The notes beneath the pieces were generated by a model. The model did not search any database, was not told the DNA's origin, and saw only the letters and a list, made by a program, of their open reading frames with translations. Position numbers and translations under genes: made by a program. From Fictibacillus arsenicus (GTDB taxonomy: Bacteria; Bacillota; Bacilli; Bacillales; Fictibacillaceae), in assembly GCF_001999465.1 (NCBI RefSeq), contig NZ_MQMF01000001.1:806001-870000 (forward strand): DNA of 64,000 bases, read 5' to 3'. Shown here in pieces: positions 34,557 through 43,892 of this stretch (its first letter is position 1; each line of letters starts with the position of its first letter).

Positions 34557-34583
34557 ATATCGGAGTAATTAGAAACATCTTTA
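34557..34583 (-). promoter_or_regulatory. SigmaD promoter of hag
   Basis: On the minus strand TAAA-N15-TCCGATAT, nearly the exact SigmaD consensus. The leader is about 115 nt. It overlaps the last codons of csrA only marginally upstream. Confidence 0.88.
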
Positions 34584-34590
34584 ATAGATT

Positions 34591-34818
34591 TTACGTATTT
34601 TTTAACTTTTTTAATGCTTGGAATGTGTTAAGTGAAGTACTTGCTGCTTGGTTGTTCTCTTGTTGGATGGAAAGAAAGACTTCTTTACGATGAATTTCTA
34701 TGTGTTTAGGTGCAGAAATTCCTATTTTCACTTGATCTCCGTCTATAGATAGCACTGTTAATTCAACGTCTTCACCAATTTTAATAGCCTCCTGTAACTT
34801 CCGGGTTAATACTAGCAT
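34591..34818 (-). CDS. csrA: Carbon storage regulator CsrA
   Basis: 75 residues beginning [20 protein letters not shown], the complete RNA-binding CsrA fold with [16 protein letters not shown]. It represses hag translation and is antagonised by FliW, whose gene ends 3 bases upstream. The C-terminal tail (about 58-75) is longer and Lys/Asn-rich. Confidence 0.97.
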   Translation of the reverse strand: MLVLTRKLQEAIKIGEDVELTVLSIDGDQVKIGISAPKHIEIHRKEVFLSIQQENNQAASTSLNTFQALKKLKNT

Positions 34819-34821
34819 TCT

Positions 34822-35265
34822 TTAACCCTCCCATCCGTTAAAGCTAGATTCTAATAATTCATGTCTTGTTCGGTATTTGTTATCTGTTAGTACTACTTGC
34901 TTTGCCAAGTTTTCCTTTACGTTTATCACTACAGGTGCCTGAAGATTACCTGTTGATTTTTCTAACGGTTCTTGCATAGTTAAGATGATTTGAACCAACA
35001 CATCAGATTCTTCTTTTATATTTAATTGTTTTTGCACTGATTCTACTAATTCAAAATCATAATCCTTAAAGAATAAAAATGGATTTGTTGTAATAAAAGC
35101 TAATTCTTTAGTGAACACCGATTGCAGAGTTGAAAATGGAGTTCCTTCCATTGGTAAAAGTACAAATTGTTTTTCCTCTTCAAAACCCGGTAAACCTTGT
35201 TCAAAATGTAAAATATCTTTCTCAGATATCTTAATTATTTCTTCAAATTTCGTATGAAGTATCAT
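34822..35265 (-). CDS. fliW: Flagellar assembly factor FliW
   Basis: 147 residues with the family core FEQGLPGFEEEKQFVLLP and NPFLFFKDYDFEL. FliW binds flagellin and CsrA; flagellin release frees CsrA to repress hag. The start is ATG 35265 (MILHTKFEEI) nine bases after AAAGG; an ATG at 35274 is too close to it. Followed by csrA after 3 bases. Confidence 0.95.
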   Translation of the reverse strand: MILHTKFEEIIKISEKDILHFEQGLPGFEEEKQFVLLPMEGTPFSTLQSVFTKELAFITTNPFLFFKDYDFELVESVQKQLNIKEESDVLVQIILTMQEPLEKSTGNLQAPVVINVKENLAKQVVLTDNKYRTRHELLESSFNGWEG

Positions 35266-35292
35266 CGCAATCATCCTTTACTTTTTGTATTC

Positions 35293-35850
35293 TTATGTCG
35301 TCCAGTTAATTGTTAAAGAAGGCATTTGTTCCATACTAACGTTTACCTTACCAGGAGTGTACTGATGCTGAGGTCTATTTATCTTAACATCGATTTCTGG
35401 TTTGTAAATCTGCCAATTTAATTGCACTTCACTCGGTTGATAATTGATTTTCACACTGTTGGCACTTGGAATAAAACCGATGTTAAACTCATACATCGGA
35501 CTTTCACTGTTCATTTTTGCGTGCTCTGCTATTGGATTGCCACCGTTCTCAACTCTCATCAAGTCGTCGCCTTCTTGAGACATTCGAGCTAAACCTGTTA
35601 GCCAATCCTCATATCCTTGTTGTGCAAACTCTTCAATTCTGCGTGAGATGTGTATTAAATCCATATCTGCCCAAGCCTCTGTTTGATCAATGGTTAATTG
35701 ACTTGGTGTTGTATTCACTTGTAGCTCTGCTTTTGGCTGTTTAATTTGTAAATCTGCAGGAGTTTGCTGAATTTCTTGAACGGGCTGCTTTATATCTAGT
35801 CCAATCCTGGCAGTTGTTGATTCTAGTCTAAGTTGAGGAACGTTCATCAT
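35293..35850 (-). CDS. yviE: YviE family flagellar-operon protein (DUF6470)
   Basis: 185 residues with a repetitive beta-rich N-terminus (LDIKQP, LQIKQP, LQVNTTPSQL) and the block EEFAQQGYEDWLTGLARMSQEGD. It sits between flgL and fliW as in B. subtilis. The function is not established. AGGAGG precedes ATG 35850. Confidence 0.88.
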   Translation of the reverse strand: MMNVPQLRLESTTARIGLDIKQPVQEIQQTPADLQIKQPKAELQVNTTPSQLTIDQTEAWADMDLIHISRRIEEFAQQGYEDWLTGLARMSQEGDDLMRVENGGNPIAEHAKMNSESPMYEFNIGFIPSANSVKINYQPSEVQLNWQIYKPEIDVKINRPQHQYTPGKVNVSMEQMPSLTINWTT

Positions 35851-35879
35851 AACTCCCTCCTAAAGAGTAATAATTGCAA

Positions 35880-35906
35880 GAAAAGAGCTATCACAAGGAT
35901 AGCTCT
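35880..35906 (-). terminator. Possible terminator between flgL and yviE
   Basis: AGAGCTATC / GATAGCTCT perfect 9-bp stem with a 5-base loop, then TTTTC on the minus strand. The T-run is short, so it may attenuate rather than end the transcript. Confidence 0.65.
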
Positions 35907-35912
35907 AAATTT

Positions 35913-36791
35913 TTATCGTAAAAAGTCCATTAAGGTTGGCTGCATGATTCGCGACCCTACTCCAAGTGCTGCACGATGAAGGGACTCTTGCATCTTTAAG
36001 TCCGTGATCACTCGCTCAATATCTGCGTCCTCATTATCTGAAAGTATACGGTTTGCAATCACTTCTTGCTCACTCACACGGGCATCAATTAGCTCCACCC
36101 TGTTAAAACGGGCACCTAACTCAGCACGCTCTGCTACAAGATTATTAATATTTTTATCTAGTTTATCGAGAAAGTCTGCAATAGGCATAGTGTTGTCCCC
36201 ATTTAGTGAATCTTCTAGATTCTTTAAATCATTAAATAGACTATCATTAAATACTTTAGTTGGATCGATATTAACAGGAACTTCAATCCCATTAGACATT
36301 TCAATATTTACAGGTTTATCGTTATTTGAAACAGTAACCGTTCCTCCTGTTATTAAGACTGGAGGATTCGTTGTATCGTTACCATTAAATATATATTTCC
36401 CTGCAACTTTTGTATTTGCGATAGAAACTAAGTGTTCTTTTAATTGAGTAATTTCTTTCCCTATCATGCCTCTTTGTGTTTCTTCAAGAGTTCCATTACT
36501 AGCTTGGACAGTTAGTTCCCGGATTCGTTGAAGTACACTTGTTGCTTTATCCATAGCAGCGTCCGAATTTTCCATCCAGTTGTATGCTTCCGATAAGTTT
36601 CTTTTATATTGCTCGACTTCTGTTAAATCTGTTCGATATGCTATCCCTTTCATGGCTACAACTGGGTCGTCTGATGGACGGCTGATTTTTTTACCGGTCG
36701 AAAGCTGTTCCTGTGTCTTAGCCATTCTTTCATAGCTTTGGCTAATATGACGGAGCATATTATTTGATAACATTGTTTGTGTTACACGCAT
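35913..36791 (-). CDS. flgL: Flagellar hook-associated protein 3 FlgL
   Basis: 292 residues with the flagellin-like N-terminus MRVTQTMLSNNMLRHISQSY and C-terminus QESLHRAALGVGSRIMQPTLMDFLR. It is the junction protein between FlgK and the filament. Nine bases after flgK. Confidence 0.96.
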   Translation of the reverse strand: MRVTQTMLSNNMLRHISQSYERMAKTQEQLSTGKKISRPSDDPVVAMKGIAYRTDLTEVEQYKRNLSEAYNWMENSDAAMDKATSVLQRIRELTVQASNGTLEETQRGMIGKEITQLKEHLVSIANTKVAGKYIFNGNDTTNPPVLITGGTVTVSNNDKPVNIEMSNGIEVPVNIDPTKVFNDSLFNDLKNLEDSLNGDNTMPIADFLDKLDKNINNLVAERAELGARFNRVELIDARVSEQEVIANRILSDNEDADIERVITDLKMQESLHRAALGVGSRIMQPTLMDFLR

Positions 36792-36800
36792 TACTTACAC

Positions 36801-38261
36801 CTACCTTCCTCCGACACCCATACCGTTAATTATTTTATCTAGCATTTCATCTACTACAGTAATATTTCTTGCAGCTGCATTATACGCATGCTGGTACTGA
36901 ATCATATTTGTCATTTCTTCATCCAGTGAAACACCGCTAATTGACTGTCGTCTTTTCTCAACAGAATCTAATAAAACGATCGAGTTTGTACTCATCCCTA
37001 CAGCTTTTTGAGCGTCAACTGCCATGGAACCGATATATCCTTCATATGTACTTTGGAAGTTAACATCTTCCCTTACATCAGCGAGCTTCAATGCATTAGA
37101 TCCATCACCATTTTTCTCTCCTGATGATGCAGCAGCTATTTTTTTCACATCGGTTAAGATAACTTTCATATTTTTTGCAGCGCCTATTTGTGTTCCAGGA
37201 TCAAAAAAGTTCCCAGAAGCAACACCATCTAAACCTACACCAGAACTATGTTGTGTATTAAACGCTTGTATAAACTTATAAGCTAAATCGTCCAAATTCT
37301 TCATCATATTAGGATAAGTTTCTTGATAGGCATCTCTTAAAGATTGGAGTTTACCTTGTGTTTTTACACTTCCATCCAAAAGGTTCTTTCCTTCAAATGT
37401 TAATGTTGTTAGTTCACCTGTACTTGAATCTATTACACTGTCAATTTTTGAAATGGTATTCGTGTCTGCATTTACTAATAAACCAAGTGATGCACCTTTA
37501 TCATCTAACAGGTGAATCTTATACTTACCATCGGGGTTAAAATTGAGATCAATTAAACTAGGATCGACTGTCTCAACACGCTCAACTTTAATATTGACCA
37601 GACCTGAAAGCTGGTCTACTAAGTTGTCTCTTTTATCGTATAAATCATTCGGTAAATATCCATGTGGTTCAACTTCTGAAATCTGGATGTTAATATCATT
37701 GATTTTATCAATGATAGAGTTGATTTCCTTAACTGTTACATCTGCCTGGTATCCCATATCTTTTCTGATTCCGTCTAGAGAAGTTGACATGTGGTTAAAA
37801 GTTTCGGAAAGTGCGATACCTCGTTGGAGAACTACAGAACGCGCTCCTTCATTTTCAGGATGTACCGCTAAGTCTTGTAGTGATTGCCAAAAACGATCCA
37901 TTGTTTTTGATAAACCGGTGTCGGAAGGTTCATTTAAAATGTCTTCCATCTTTGCTATAGCATTGCTTCTGGTTTCCCAATGTCCGAATTTATTGTTTTC
38001 TGATCTGAACTGAACATCCAAAAAGCTTTCGCGCACACGTTGAATAGAACCTGCTTCTACACCTGTACCCAATTGTCCCGGAATGTTTGGCCGGTTTCTA
38101 GATGCTGCAGGGTATGGTTCAGTTTGCACAAAATTAACCCGTTGACGAGTGTATCCCGGCGTATTCGCATTGGCTATGTTGTGTCCTGTCGTTTGCAATG
38201 CGGATTGCTGAGTAAACATTCCCCGGCGAGCTGTTTCCAATCCATGAAAAGTTGAGCGCAT
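36801..38261 (-). CDS. flgK: Flagellar hook-associated protein 1 FlgK
   Basis: 486 residues. N-terminus MRSTFHGLETARRGMFTQQSALQ (rod/hook-type helix, NTPGYTRQRV); C-terminus NMIQYQHAYNAAARNITVVDEMLD. It is the first hook-filament junction protein. Upstream FlgN is its chaperone. Confidence 0.96.
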   Translation of the reverse strand: MRSTFHGLETARRGMFTQQSALQTTGHNIANANTPGYTRQRVNFVQTEPYPAASRNRPNIPGQLGTGVEAGSIQRVRESFLDVQFRSENNKFGHWETRSNAIAKMEDILNEPSDTGLSKTMDRFWQSLQDLAVHPENEGARSVVLQRGIALSETFNHMSTSLDGIRKDMGYQADVTVKEINSIIDKINDINIQISEVEPHGYLPNDLYDKRDNLVDQLSGLVNIKVERVETVDPSLIDLNFNPDGKYKIHLLDDKGASLGLLVNADTNTISKIDSVIDSSTGELTTLTFEGKNLLDGSVKTQGKLQSLRDAYQETYPNMMKNLDDLAYKFIQAFNTQHSSGVGLDGVASGNFFDPGTQIGAAKNMKVILTDVKKIAAASSGEKNGDGSNALKLADVREDVNFQSTYEGYIGSMAVDAQKAVGMSTNSIVLLDSVEKRRQSISGVSLDEEMTNMIQYQHAYNAAARNITVVDEMLDKIINGMGVGGR

Positions 38262-38279
38262 GATAATACCTCCGTAGGG

Positions 38280-38738
38280 TTAAGCTTTCGAATCAAAAAG
38301 TGAAGATGAGTGATTCGCGTAAGGATTCTTTTTTGTATTGCTGTATGTAGATGGTTCACTTTGCGGCTGAACCATGCTTAAAGACATGTTCACGTATTGC
38401 AATGATTGCTCAAGTAACTCTTGGTTTAATTCGTTCCTGCTTTTCAGAGCTCCATAAGCCTGGACAAGGTGTTCTTGAAGATGAAGAAGTTTTTCTTCTT
38501 CAGGAGCTTCTGATTGATTCAGAATGTCTCCAAGAGTTACGTTCGCAAACTTAAGCATTCTTTCTTTTTCGATCATCTGCAGTTTTTTCACTTGAAGGTC
38601 TTCTTCTTTTAAAAGAACATCTAATGCCTTCATATCTCCAAGTTTCAGAACCTCTGTTTTACGTTCTCCTAAAGCTAGAAGGTCTTCATGAGATTTCAAC
38701 AATCGTTCAAGCAATGATGTCATTTGTGCCGTTTCCAT
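38280..38738 (-). CDS. flgN: FlgN-family chaperone (YvyG)
   Basis: 152-residue helical protein starting METAQMTSLLERLLKSHEDL, with AGGAGG six bases before ATG 38738. The long frame to 38798 would overlap flgM and is rejected. FlgN binds FlgK and FlgL. The position between flgM and flgK is typical. Confidence 0.93.
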   Translation of the reverse strand: METAQMTSLLERLLKSHEDLLALGERKTEVLKLGDMKALDVLLKEEDLQVKKLQMIEKERMLKFANVTLGDILNQSEAPEEEKLLHLQEHLVQAYGALKSRNELNQELLEQSLQYVNMSLSMVQPQSEPSTYSNTKKNPYANHSSSLFDSKA

Positions 38739-38748
38739 GAATGACCTC

Positions 38749-39015
38749 CTAACCCTTTTGCCAGAAGTTAATGATAGACTTCGCTGTTTCAGAAACATTT
38801 ACTTTGTATGTTCCTTTATCTACTAGACTCTTAATTTCAGTTATCTTTTCAGCACGGTCTGATTCAAACTTTGAAGACGACAATAACTTCTTAGCTTCAT
38901 CCGAAATCTGAAGTTCATCTTTCTTATATCCAGACTGCACTTTTTCATGTTTCATATTTTGCACCTGATTTTTGTAAGGGTTGTTTTGTATAGAATTAAA
39001 ATGGTTAATACGCAT
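38749..39015 (-). CDS. flgM: Anti-sigma-D factor FlgM
   Basis: 88 residues: MRINHFNSIQNNPYKNQ, a disordered N-terminus and the SigmaD-binding C-terminus VSETAKSIINFWQ with ELQISDEAKKLL before it. It holds SigmaD inactive until the hook-basal body is complete. Second gene of the yvyF operon. Confidence 0.95.
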   Translation of the reverse strand: MRINHFNSIQNNPYKNQVQNMKHEKVQSGYKKDELQISDEAKKLLSSSKFESDRAEKITEIKSLVDKGTYKVNVSETAKSIINFWQKG

Positions 39016-39103
39016 GTTTAGTCACCTCATTTAGAGACTGTTTTTTATTACTTTATATATCGGCTAAGCCCTGAAATTCTTTAAATTATGAAACGAAATT
39101 AGG

Positions 39104-39499
39104 TTAATTGTCATCCGTATGGTAAGAAGGTAATGCTTCTTGTTGTTTTTTCATAATAAAGTCTTCAATAGAGAGTTCCGATTTTAATTTTTCCTTACAC
39201 ACCTGACATAGACGTCCGTCATTAATAGGCTTTTGACACCCGTCACATGGATAAGTGAAATTCGGGAACCCTTTAACACGAATTCTTCCCTGATGGATAA
39301 AATAGATTATTTTATTTTCAGATACAGTTGTAGCTTCACTAACATCCACAATTGTAGCGTTGCGGTTTTCACTTTTTCTTATGAAACGATATACTTTATC
39401 GTATTGCTGTTCTTCTTCTTTAAAACAGGCATCACACGTTTTTCGAATTCCTTTAATAAACAATTTTCCGCATTGCGGGCAGTTCAATAGATCACCCAT
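39104..39499 (-). CDS. yvyF: YvyF-family flagellar operon protein (zinc-binding)
   Basis: 131 residues with CxxC pairs at both ends: CPQCGKLF..CDAC and CDGCQKP..CQVC. A winged-helix-like middle (TIVDVSEATTVSENKIIYFIHQGRI) is followed by a polar tail. The start is ATG 39499 (MGDLLNCPQCG), ten bases after AAGGAG. It precedes flgM as in B. subtilis; the function is unknown. Confidence 0.9.
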   Translation of the reverse strand: MGDLLNCPQCGKLFIKGIRKTCDACFKEEEQQYDKVYRFIRKSENRNATIVDVSEATTVSENKIIYFIHQGRIRVKGFPNFTYPCDGCQKPINDGRLCQVCKEKLKSELSIEDFIMKKQQEALPSYHTDDN

Positions 39500-39534
39500 T
39501 CCATTTCCGCTCCTTAGCATTCTCTCTTCTCTAT

Positions 39535-39561
39535 ATATCGGAAAATGAAAGAAAGGTTTTA
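39535..39561 (-). promoter_or_regulatory. SigmaD promoter of yvyF-flgM
   Basis: On the minus strand TAAA-N15-TCCGATAT. It gives flgM-flgN-flgK-flgL late-class expression in addition to any read-through from comF. Confidence 0.85.
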
Positions 39562-39579
39562 ACGGGACATTCGCTTTAT

Positions 39580-40290
39580 TTATCTGGCAAGAGTGACTGA
39601 TGATACTTGATCAGCTCCAGCATCTTTCATGACTTTCGCCGCATACCGTAATGTGCTGCCTGTTGTATAAACATCATCGATTAATAAAATTGATTTGTTT
39701 TTTACACCGTCCTCATCGATAACTATAAATGGGTTATTCTTTTTCGCCATTCTATCTTTACGCGTTTTCTTACTTTGTTTTTCTTCATGAGTTACCCTCT
39801 TTAATAGAGGTTGAACATTACCAGTTAAACTTTTAGCGAATATTTCCGCTTGGTTAAATCCTCTCTCATATTGTCTTTCTTTACTTAATGGTATCGGCAC
39901 AAGAAGGGAATTTTGGGTAATGCTCTTAAACTTTGAACGAGAAAGTGGATAGAATGCTTTGATTAATTCAGCATCGCCACGATATTTCATCTTTGCTATC
40001 ACTTTTTTCAGGAAATCATTATAGACATAAAGTGACCGATTTTGCTGCAGGAGTCCTGCCCATTCTTCATCTTCCTCCCACCGAATGCAGTCGTAACAAG
40101 AATCACCCTGTCGATATTGCTCGGGAAATAATGAAAATGGTCTTCCGCATATTCTACAAATATCCCCTCTAATCAACTCAAGTTTCGCCGTGCACGACTG
40201 ACATAATAAAGGTTCAGCTTTTAATCCGAATAATGCTGACCAAGACCATGTCTCAGAATAAAATTGATGACAATACAGGCAATAATTCAA
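39580..40290 (-). CDS. comFC: Competence phosphoribosyltransferase-like protein ComFC
   Basis: 236 residues: an N-terminal zinc finger (CLYCHQFY..CQSC..CRICGRPF), a linker and a PRTase domain (about 130-236) with LVPIPLSKERQYERGFNQAE and the PRPP loop VLLIDDVYTTGSTL. It is needed with ComFA for single-strand DNA handling in transformation. It overlaps comFA by 4 bases. ComFB, which lies between them in B. subtilis, is absent. Confidence 0.95.
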   Translation of the reverse strand: MNYCLYCHQFYSETWSWSALFGLKAEPLLCQSCTAKLELIRGDICRICGRPFSLFPEQYRQGDSCYDCIRWEEDEEWAGLLQQNRSLYVYNDFLKKVIAKMKYRGDAELIKAFYPLSRSKFKSITQNSLLVPIPLSKERQYERGFNQAEIFAKSLTGNVQPLLKRVTHEEKQSKKTRKDRMAKKNNPFIVIDEDGVKNKSILLIDDVYTTGSTLRYAAKVMKDAGADQVSSVTLAR

Positions 40291-41783
40291 AATCCAGCCT
40301 CCTTGTTCATATCCCGGATATGTTTTATTGCACTAAGCATGCTTAAAGATTTCCCGTAATGAAAGAAAAGCACCTGTCCATTATAATCATCTTTACTTCT
40401 TCCTGCTCTCCCTGCCATTTGAACGAGTGCATTTTCAGAAAACACTTCGTGATCAGCTCCCAAAATGGCTACATCTAAAAAGGGGACAGTTACACCACGT
40501 TCTAAAATCGTCGTTGTGATTAAAAGCATTATATCCCCTTGTCGGAAACGCGCTACTTTTTCTTTTCTAAGTGAATCTTCTGCGTGTACAAAATCGACGA
40601 TGACTTCTACATGTCCTCTTATAAGTTCAGTTACTTTTTCGATAATAGATACAGAAGGCACGAAAATCATTGCCCGCCTTCCACTGACAGCTTGGGACTT
40701 AATCCATCTCAAAAAAGCAGGAGGTAACTTTCCTCTTTCTAAACGCTTCTTCCACTCCCCACTCCATACCATTTTTGGTTCAGGTAGAGGAAATCCGTGA
40801 AATCGGATCGGTATTTTTACACATGGGAGTTTGTTTTGAATGACTTCTTTTTTCATCGTTCGAGAGGGAGTTGCTGAAAGGTAAATACGAAGAGCATCTG
40901 GGTTTGAGGCGGTAGAGACAGCATGCTGAAGGGTTTTATCGTAGGAATATGGAAACGCATCGACTTCATCGACGATCATTAGGTTAAACGCTTGTTTAAA
41001 TCTATAAAGCTGATGTGTGGTTGAGAGGACTAATTGTGCCGGGGTTTCTCTTTCTTCAGATCCACCATAATAGCTGGCGATTATGGTGTTTGGAAAAGCT
41101 TCTTTTAAACGGGGTGCGAGTTCTAGAATAACATCTGTTCGTGGTGTTGCGATGCAAACGCGGAAACCCATCTTCAATGCTTTTTCTATTCCATGAAATA
41201 GAACCTCGGTTTTCCCCGCTCCACATACTGCCCAAATCAAGAGCTCTCCACTTTTGCCGACTTGTTCAACAAAACGATCAGAAGCGATTTGTTGTCTTGC
41301 CGAAAGTTCTCCTTGCCACATTAAATTATGATTGGATTTATCTTTCATATCTGGACCTGTCCAAGATAAAAGAGGCATACACACACTTACTCTACCCATC
41401 ATGATACAGTTCCGGCAATAAACACAGCTCTCACTTTTACAACGGAAGCAAGAAAATGAAGCAAATAAATGATCATTCACATTACCGCATCGATTGCATT
41501 GCCACCCGTACTTGGCTTTCTTAACACCGGGGTTGTACATGACAAAACCATTCTCATAATGTTCTTGTATTGTTTTTAAAGGAAATTGGAGTTCATCAAG
41601 AAGGAGCATCTTACCATAGAGGATTTGCTGGAGTTTTTCACTATACTTAAAAGAATAATTCAGAGATCGGAGTTCTATATCAGGAAGTTCACCAAAAGGA
41701 ACTGGCTTTAAATCGGGGTTTTCTACTAGTATTTCAGGTGCAATTATTAAACGATCGTTTAAAAAATAGGAGACAAACCTCAT
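40287..41783 (-). CDS. comFA: Competence DNA-uptake ATPase ComFA
   Basis: 498 residues: zinc-binding cysteines (CNRCG..CFRCKSESC..CRNC, about 95-130), Walker A AVCGAGKTEVL, DEVD box (IVDEVDAFPY), SAT motif (LSATPSR) and motif VI QMAGRAGRS. It is a DEAD-like translocase thought to pull single-stranded DNA in. The start ATG 41783 and its AGGAG are inside a hairpin that also looks like the degV terminator. Confidence 0.96.
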   Translation of the reverse strand: MRFVSYFLNDRLIIAPEILVENPDLKPVPFGELPDIELRSLNYSFKYSEKLQQILYGKMLLLDELQFPLKTIQEHYENGFVMYNPGVKKAKYGWQCNRCGNVNDHLFASFSCFRCKSESCVYCRNCIMMGRVSVCMPLLSWTGPDMKDKSNHNLMWQGELSARQQIASDRFVEQVGKSGELLIWAVCGAGKTEVLFHGIEKALKMGFRVCIATPRTDVILELAPRLKEAFPNTIIASYYGGSEERETPAQLVLSTTHQLYRFKQAFNLMIVDEVDAFPYSYDKTLQHAVSTASNPDALRIYLSATPSRTMKKEVIQNKLPCVKIPIRFHGFPLPEPKMVWSGEWKKRLERGKLPPAFLRWIKSQAVSGRRAMIFVPSVSIIEKVTELIRGHVEVIVDFVHAEDSLRKEKVARFRQGDIMLLITTTILERGVTVPFLDVAILGADHEVFSENALVQMAGRAGRSKDDYNGQVLFFHYGKSLSMLSAIKHIRDMNKEAGF

Positions 41784-41796
41784 TGAGTTGTCTCCT
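41761..41796 (-). terminator. Hairpin that ends degV and sequesters the comFA ribosome-binding site
   Basis: On the minus strand AGGAGACAA pairs with TTGTCTCCT (perfect, 11-base loop), then ATTTTTT. The 5' arm is the comFA Shine-Dalgarno; ATG 41783 is in the loop; the 3' arm is codons 3-6 of comFA. Confidence 0.8.
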
Positions 41797-41831
41797 GATG
41801 TGTTAGAGAATGCATTGTCATCTCTCCAATA

Positions 41832-42680
41832 TTATTCTTTTATCCATGTGATTCCGAGTGATCCCTCACCCAGGTGAGTACCGATTACAGGACCGAAATA
41901 GCTGATCGACACATCTGCGTTCACAAACTTCCCGCGAAGTTCTTCTGCAATCTCTACAGCATCGTCTTCACGTTTCGCATGTATGACACTGATCGTTGCC
42001 CAATCATCAGTATTCAGATCTTCATCCATCAGATCGAAAATGCGTTTCAACGCTTTCTTTTTTGTACGTACTTTTTCAAAGGGTACGATCATTTTATTTT
42101 CGAAATGAAGAATCGGCTTGATTTGCAATAGATTGCCTACAAAAAGCTGCGCTATGTTTAATCGGCCTCCGCGGTGCAAGTGATTCAAATCATCTACTAA
42201 AAAGTACGCTGGGATTCCATTATTTTTCATCTGCAGCAGTTCATTCATGATGTCGTATCCATTAGCACCTTTAGATGCAAGCTCTGCCGCTTTCAATACG
42301 TAAAACGCTTGAGGTGAACAGCTGATTTCAGAATCGAACACATGCAAAGAAATGCCTTCCACCATTTCACCAGCTGCAACTGCACTCTGATACGTACCGC
42401 TAATTCCGCTGGATAATGTAATCATAACTGCTTCGTCGTAGTCTTTAGAAAGCTCTTCTAACAGTTCGACTAATTCGCCGATCGCGGGCTGTGATGTCTT
42501 GGGAAGTTTCTCCTCACGGCTGACCATTTCGTAAAAATCATCTACTTTTATTTCTGCTTCTTCTTTGTATGTTTCAATGTCAAAAATCACGTTGAGCGGA
42601 ATCATTACAATGTTCTTTTCACTGCGGATATGCTCGGGTATGTATGAAGTACTATCTGTAATGACGGCTACCTTGCTCAT
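41832..42680 (-). CDS. yviA: DegV-family fatty-acid-binding protein (YviA)
   Basis: 282 residues, two-domain DegV fold, starting MSKVAVITDSTSYIP with TSQPAIGELVE and TLSSGISGTYQSA as ligand-binding features. DegV/FakB proteins present fatty acids to FakA kinases in several Firmicutes. The start at 42680 has GAGAGGA nine bases upstream; an upstream frame to 42704 is unlikely. Ends 48 bases before comFA. Confidence 0.92.
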   Translation of the reverse strand: MSKVAVITDSTSYIPEHIRSEKNIVMIPLNVIFDIETYKEEAEIKVDDFYEMVSREEKLPKTSQPAIGELVELLEELSKDYDEAVMITLSSGISGTYQSAVAAGEMVEGISLHVFDSEISCSPQAFYVLKAAELASKGANGYDIMNELLQMKNNGIPAYFLVDDLNHLHRGGRLNIAQLFVGNLLQIKPILHFENKMIVPFEKVRTKKKALKRIFDLMDEDLNTDDWATISVIHAKREDDAVEIAEELRGKFVNADVSISYFGPVIGTHLGEGSLGITWIKE

Positions 42681-42819
42681 ATTTTTTAATCCTCTCTTAT
42701 GCAAAAATCTCGTTTTCTTTACCTTTTACAGTGTACACCATCAGGAAAAGTAATTCACCAAATTCACTTTTCTCATTCGTTTTGTATTCGCCTTTTCTAT
42801 AGTGTATCCTTTAACGAAT

Positions 42820-43743
42820 TTAAAGGTCTTTTAAGTGTTTGCTGCATAACGCATAAGCACCATACAAAACAGATCGATTTTGCATAGTTGAAATTCTCAA
42901 TTCCGGCTTAACAGGTACATATTTTTCGAGATTCTCATCTATTTTACTTAAGTATGGAACAAGCTCGCTGCCAACGCCTCCACCTAATAGGATCACTTCT
43001 GGATTTAGAATTGCTGCTGCATTTATGATAGCCGTTGTGAGATGTCTCACCGCCTCATCAATAATCTGTTTCGCAGCTTGATCTCCTTCTTCCGCTAACT
43101 TAAACAATTGTTTAGTTGTTACGGGATTTCCCGTCTCTTCTTTATACTTATGAGCTATCCCAAACCCGCCGGCCTGTGTGCTTAAATATCCATATCCAGG
43201 ACGGGCTGGCTGAAATCCATCAACCAAGACATCGTTATCTGTCACCATATATCCGACTTCACCTGCAGAAAACTGGCTTCCGGCATAAACTTCTCCGTTA
43301 ATGAGCAATCCTGCTCCAATACTTGTACCAATCATAAAATATAGAGCGTGCTTCACATTTTGCAGACTTTCTTTTTCAACTTCTCCTAATAGACCTGTAT
43401 TCACATCGTTTCCAACGAAAACAGGGATCCCAAGAATATCATGCAGTTTTTTACCAAGCGGATAACGATTCCACTTCAGACTTGGTGCTTTCAAAACCGT
43501 ACCTGTTTCAGTATCAACTAACCCTGGAACTCCTAGTCCAATACAACACACTTCTTCCATTGTTATTCCTTGTTCAATCATTCTCCGTTTCATTTCTTCT
43601 GCCAGACACTCTGCAACATCTGACAAAATGACTTCACTCGTTATTAACGTTTTGGCATTTAATAGCTCTCCATCAGCATTAAACAATCCACATTCAATCG
43701 AAGTTCCACCAACATCTGCTGCTAATATGTATTTCTTTTTCAA
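42820..43743 (-). CDS. ROK-family sugar kinase
   Basis: 307 residues with the ATP-binding DVGGTSIECGLF, catalytic-region GVPGLVDTETG, FVGNDVN and GTSIGAGLLINGEVYAG. The Cys-rich zinc motif typical of many ROK glucokinases is not seen, so sugar specificity is open. It is divergent from the MHYT kinase; not a DNA-binding ROK repressor since there is no N-terminal helix-turn-helix. Confidence 0.88.
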   Translation of the reverse strand: MKKKYILAADVGGTSIECGLFNADGELLNAKTLITSEVILSDVAECLAEEMKRRMIEQGITMEEVCCIGLGVPGLVDTETGTVLKAPSLKWNRYPLGKKLHDILGIPVFVGNDVNTGLLGEVEKESLQNVKHALYFMIGTSIGAGLLINGEVYAGSQFSAGEVGYMVTDNDVLVDGFQPARPGYGYLSTQAGGFGIAHKYKEETGNPVTTKQLFKLAEEGDQAAKQIIDEAVRHLTTAIINAAAILNPEVILLGGGVGSELVPYLSKIDENLEKYVPVKPELRISTMQNRSVLYGAYALCSKHLKDL

Positions 43744-43892
43744 GCTTTACACCACCGTTCAATATATAACACGCTGTTTAATTCACTATAAAAAAGTTTA
43801 AACTTCTTAAAAATTTTTTTTCGAATGAAGAAGGATATTGTCGTATTTGGAAGAAATTACAATGTGACATAGGTAAAAAGGAGGTCAGTACA

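Noticed and set aside
40985-41005. Further TTAAAC..GTTTAA-like palindrome inside comFA
   Set aside because: It lies within conserved codons and has a different centre (GC-T), so it is not counted with the three intergenic sites.
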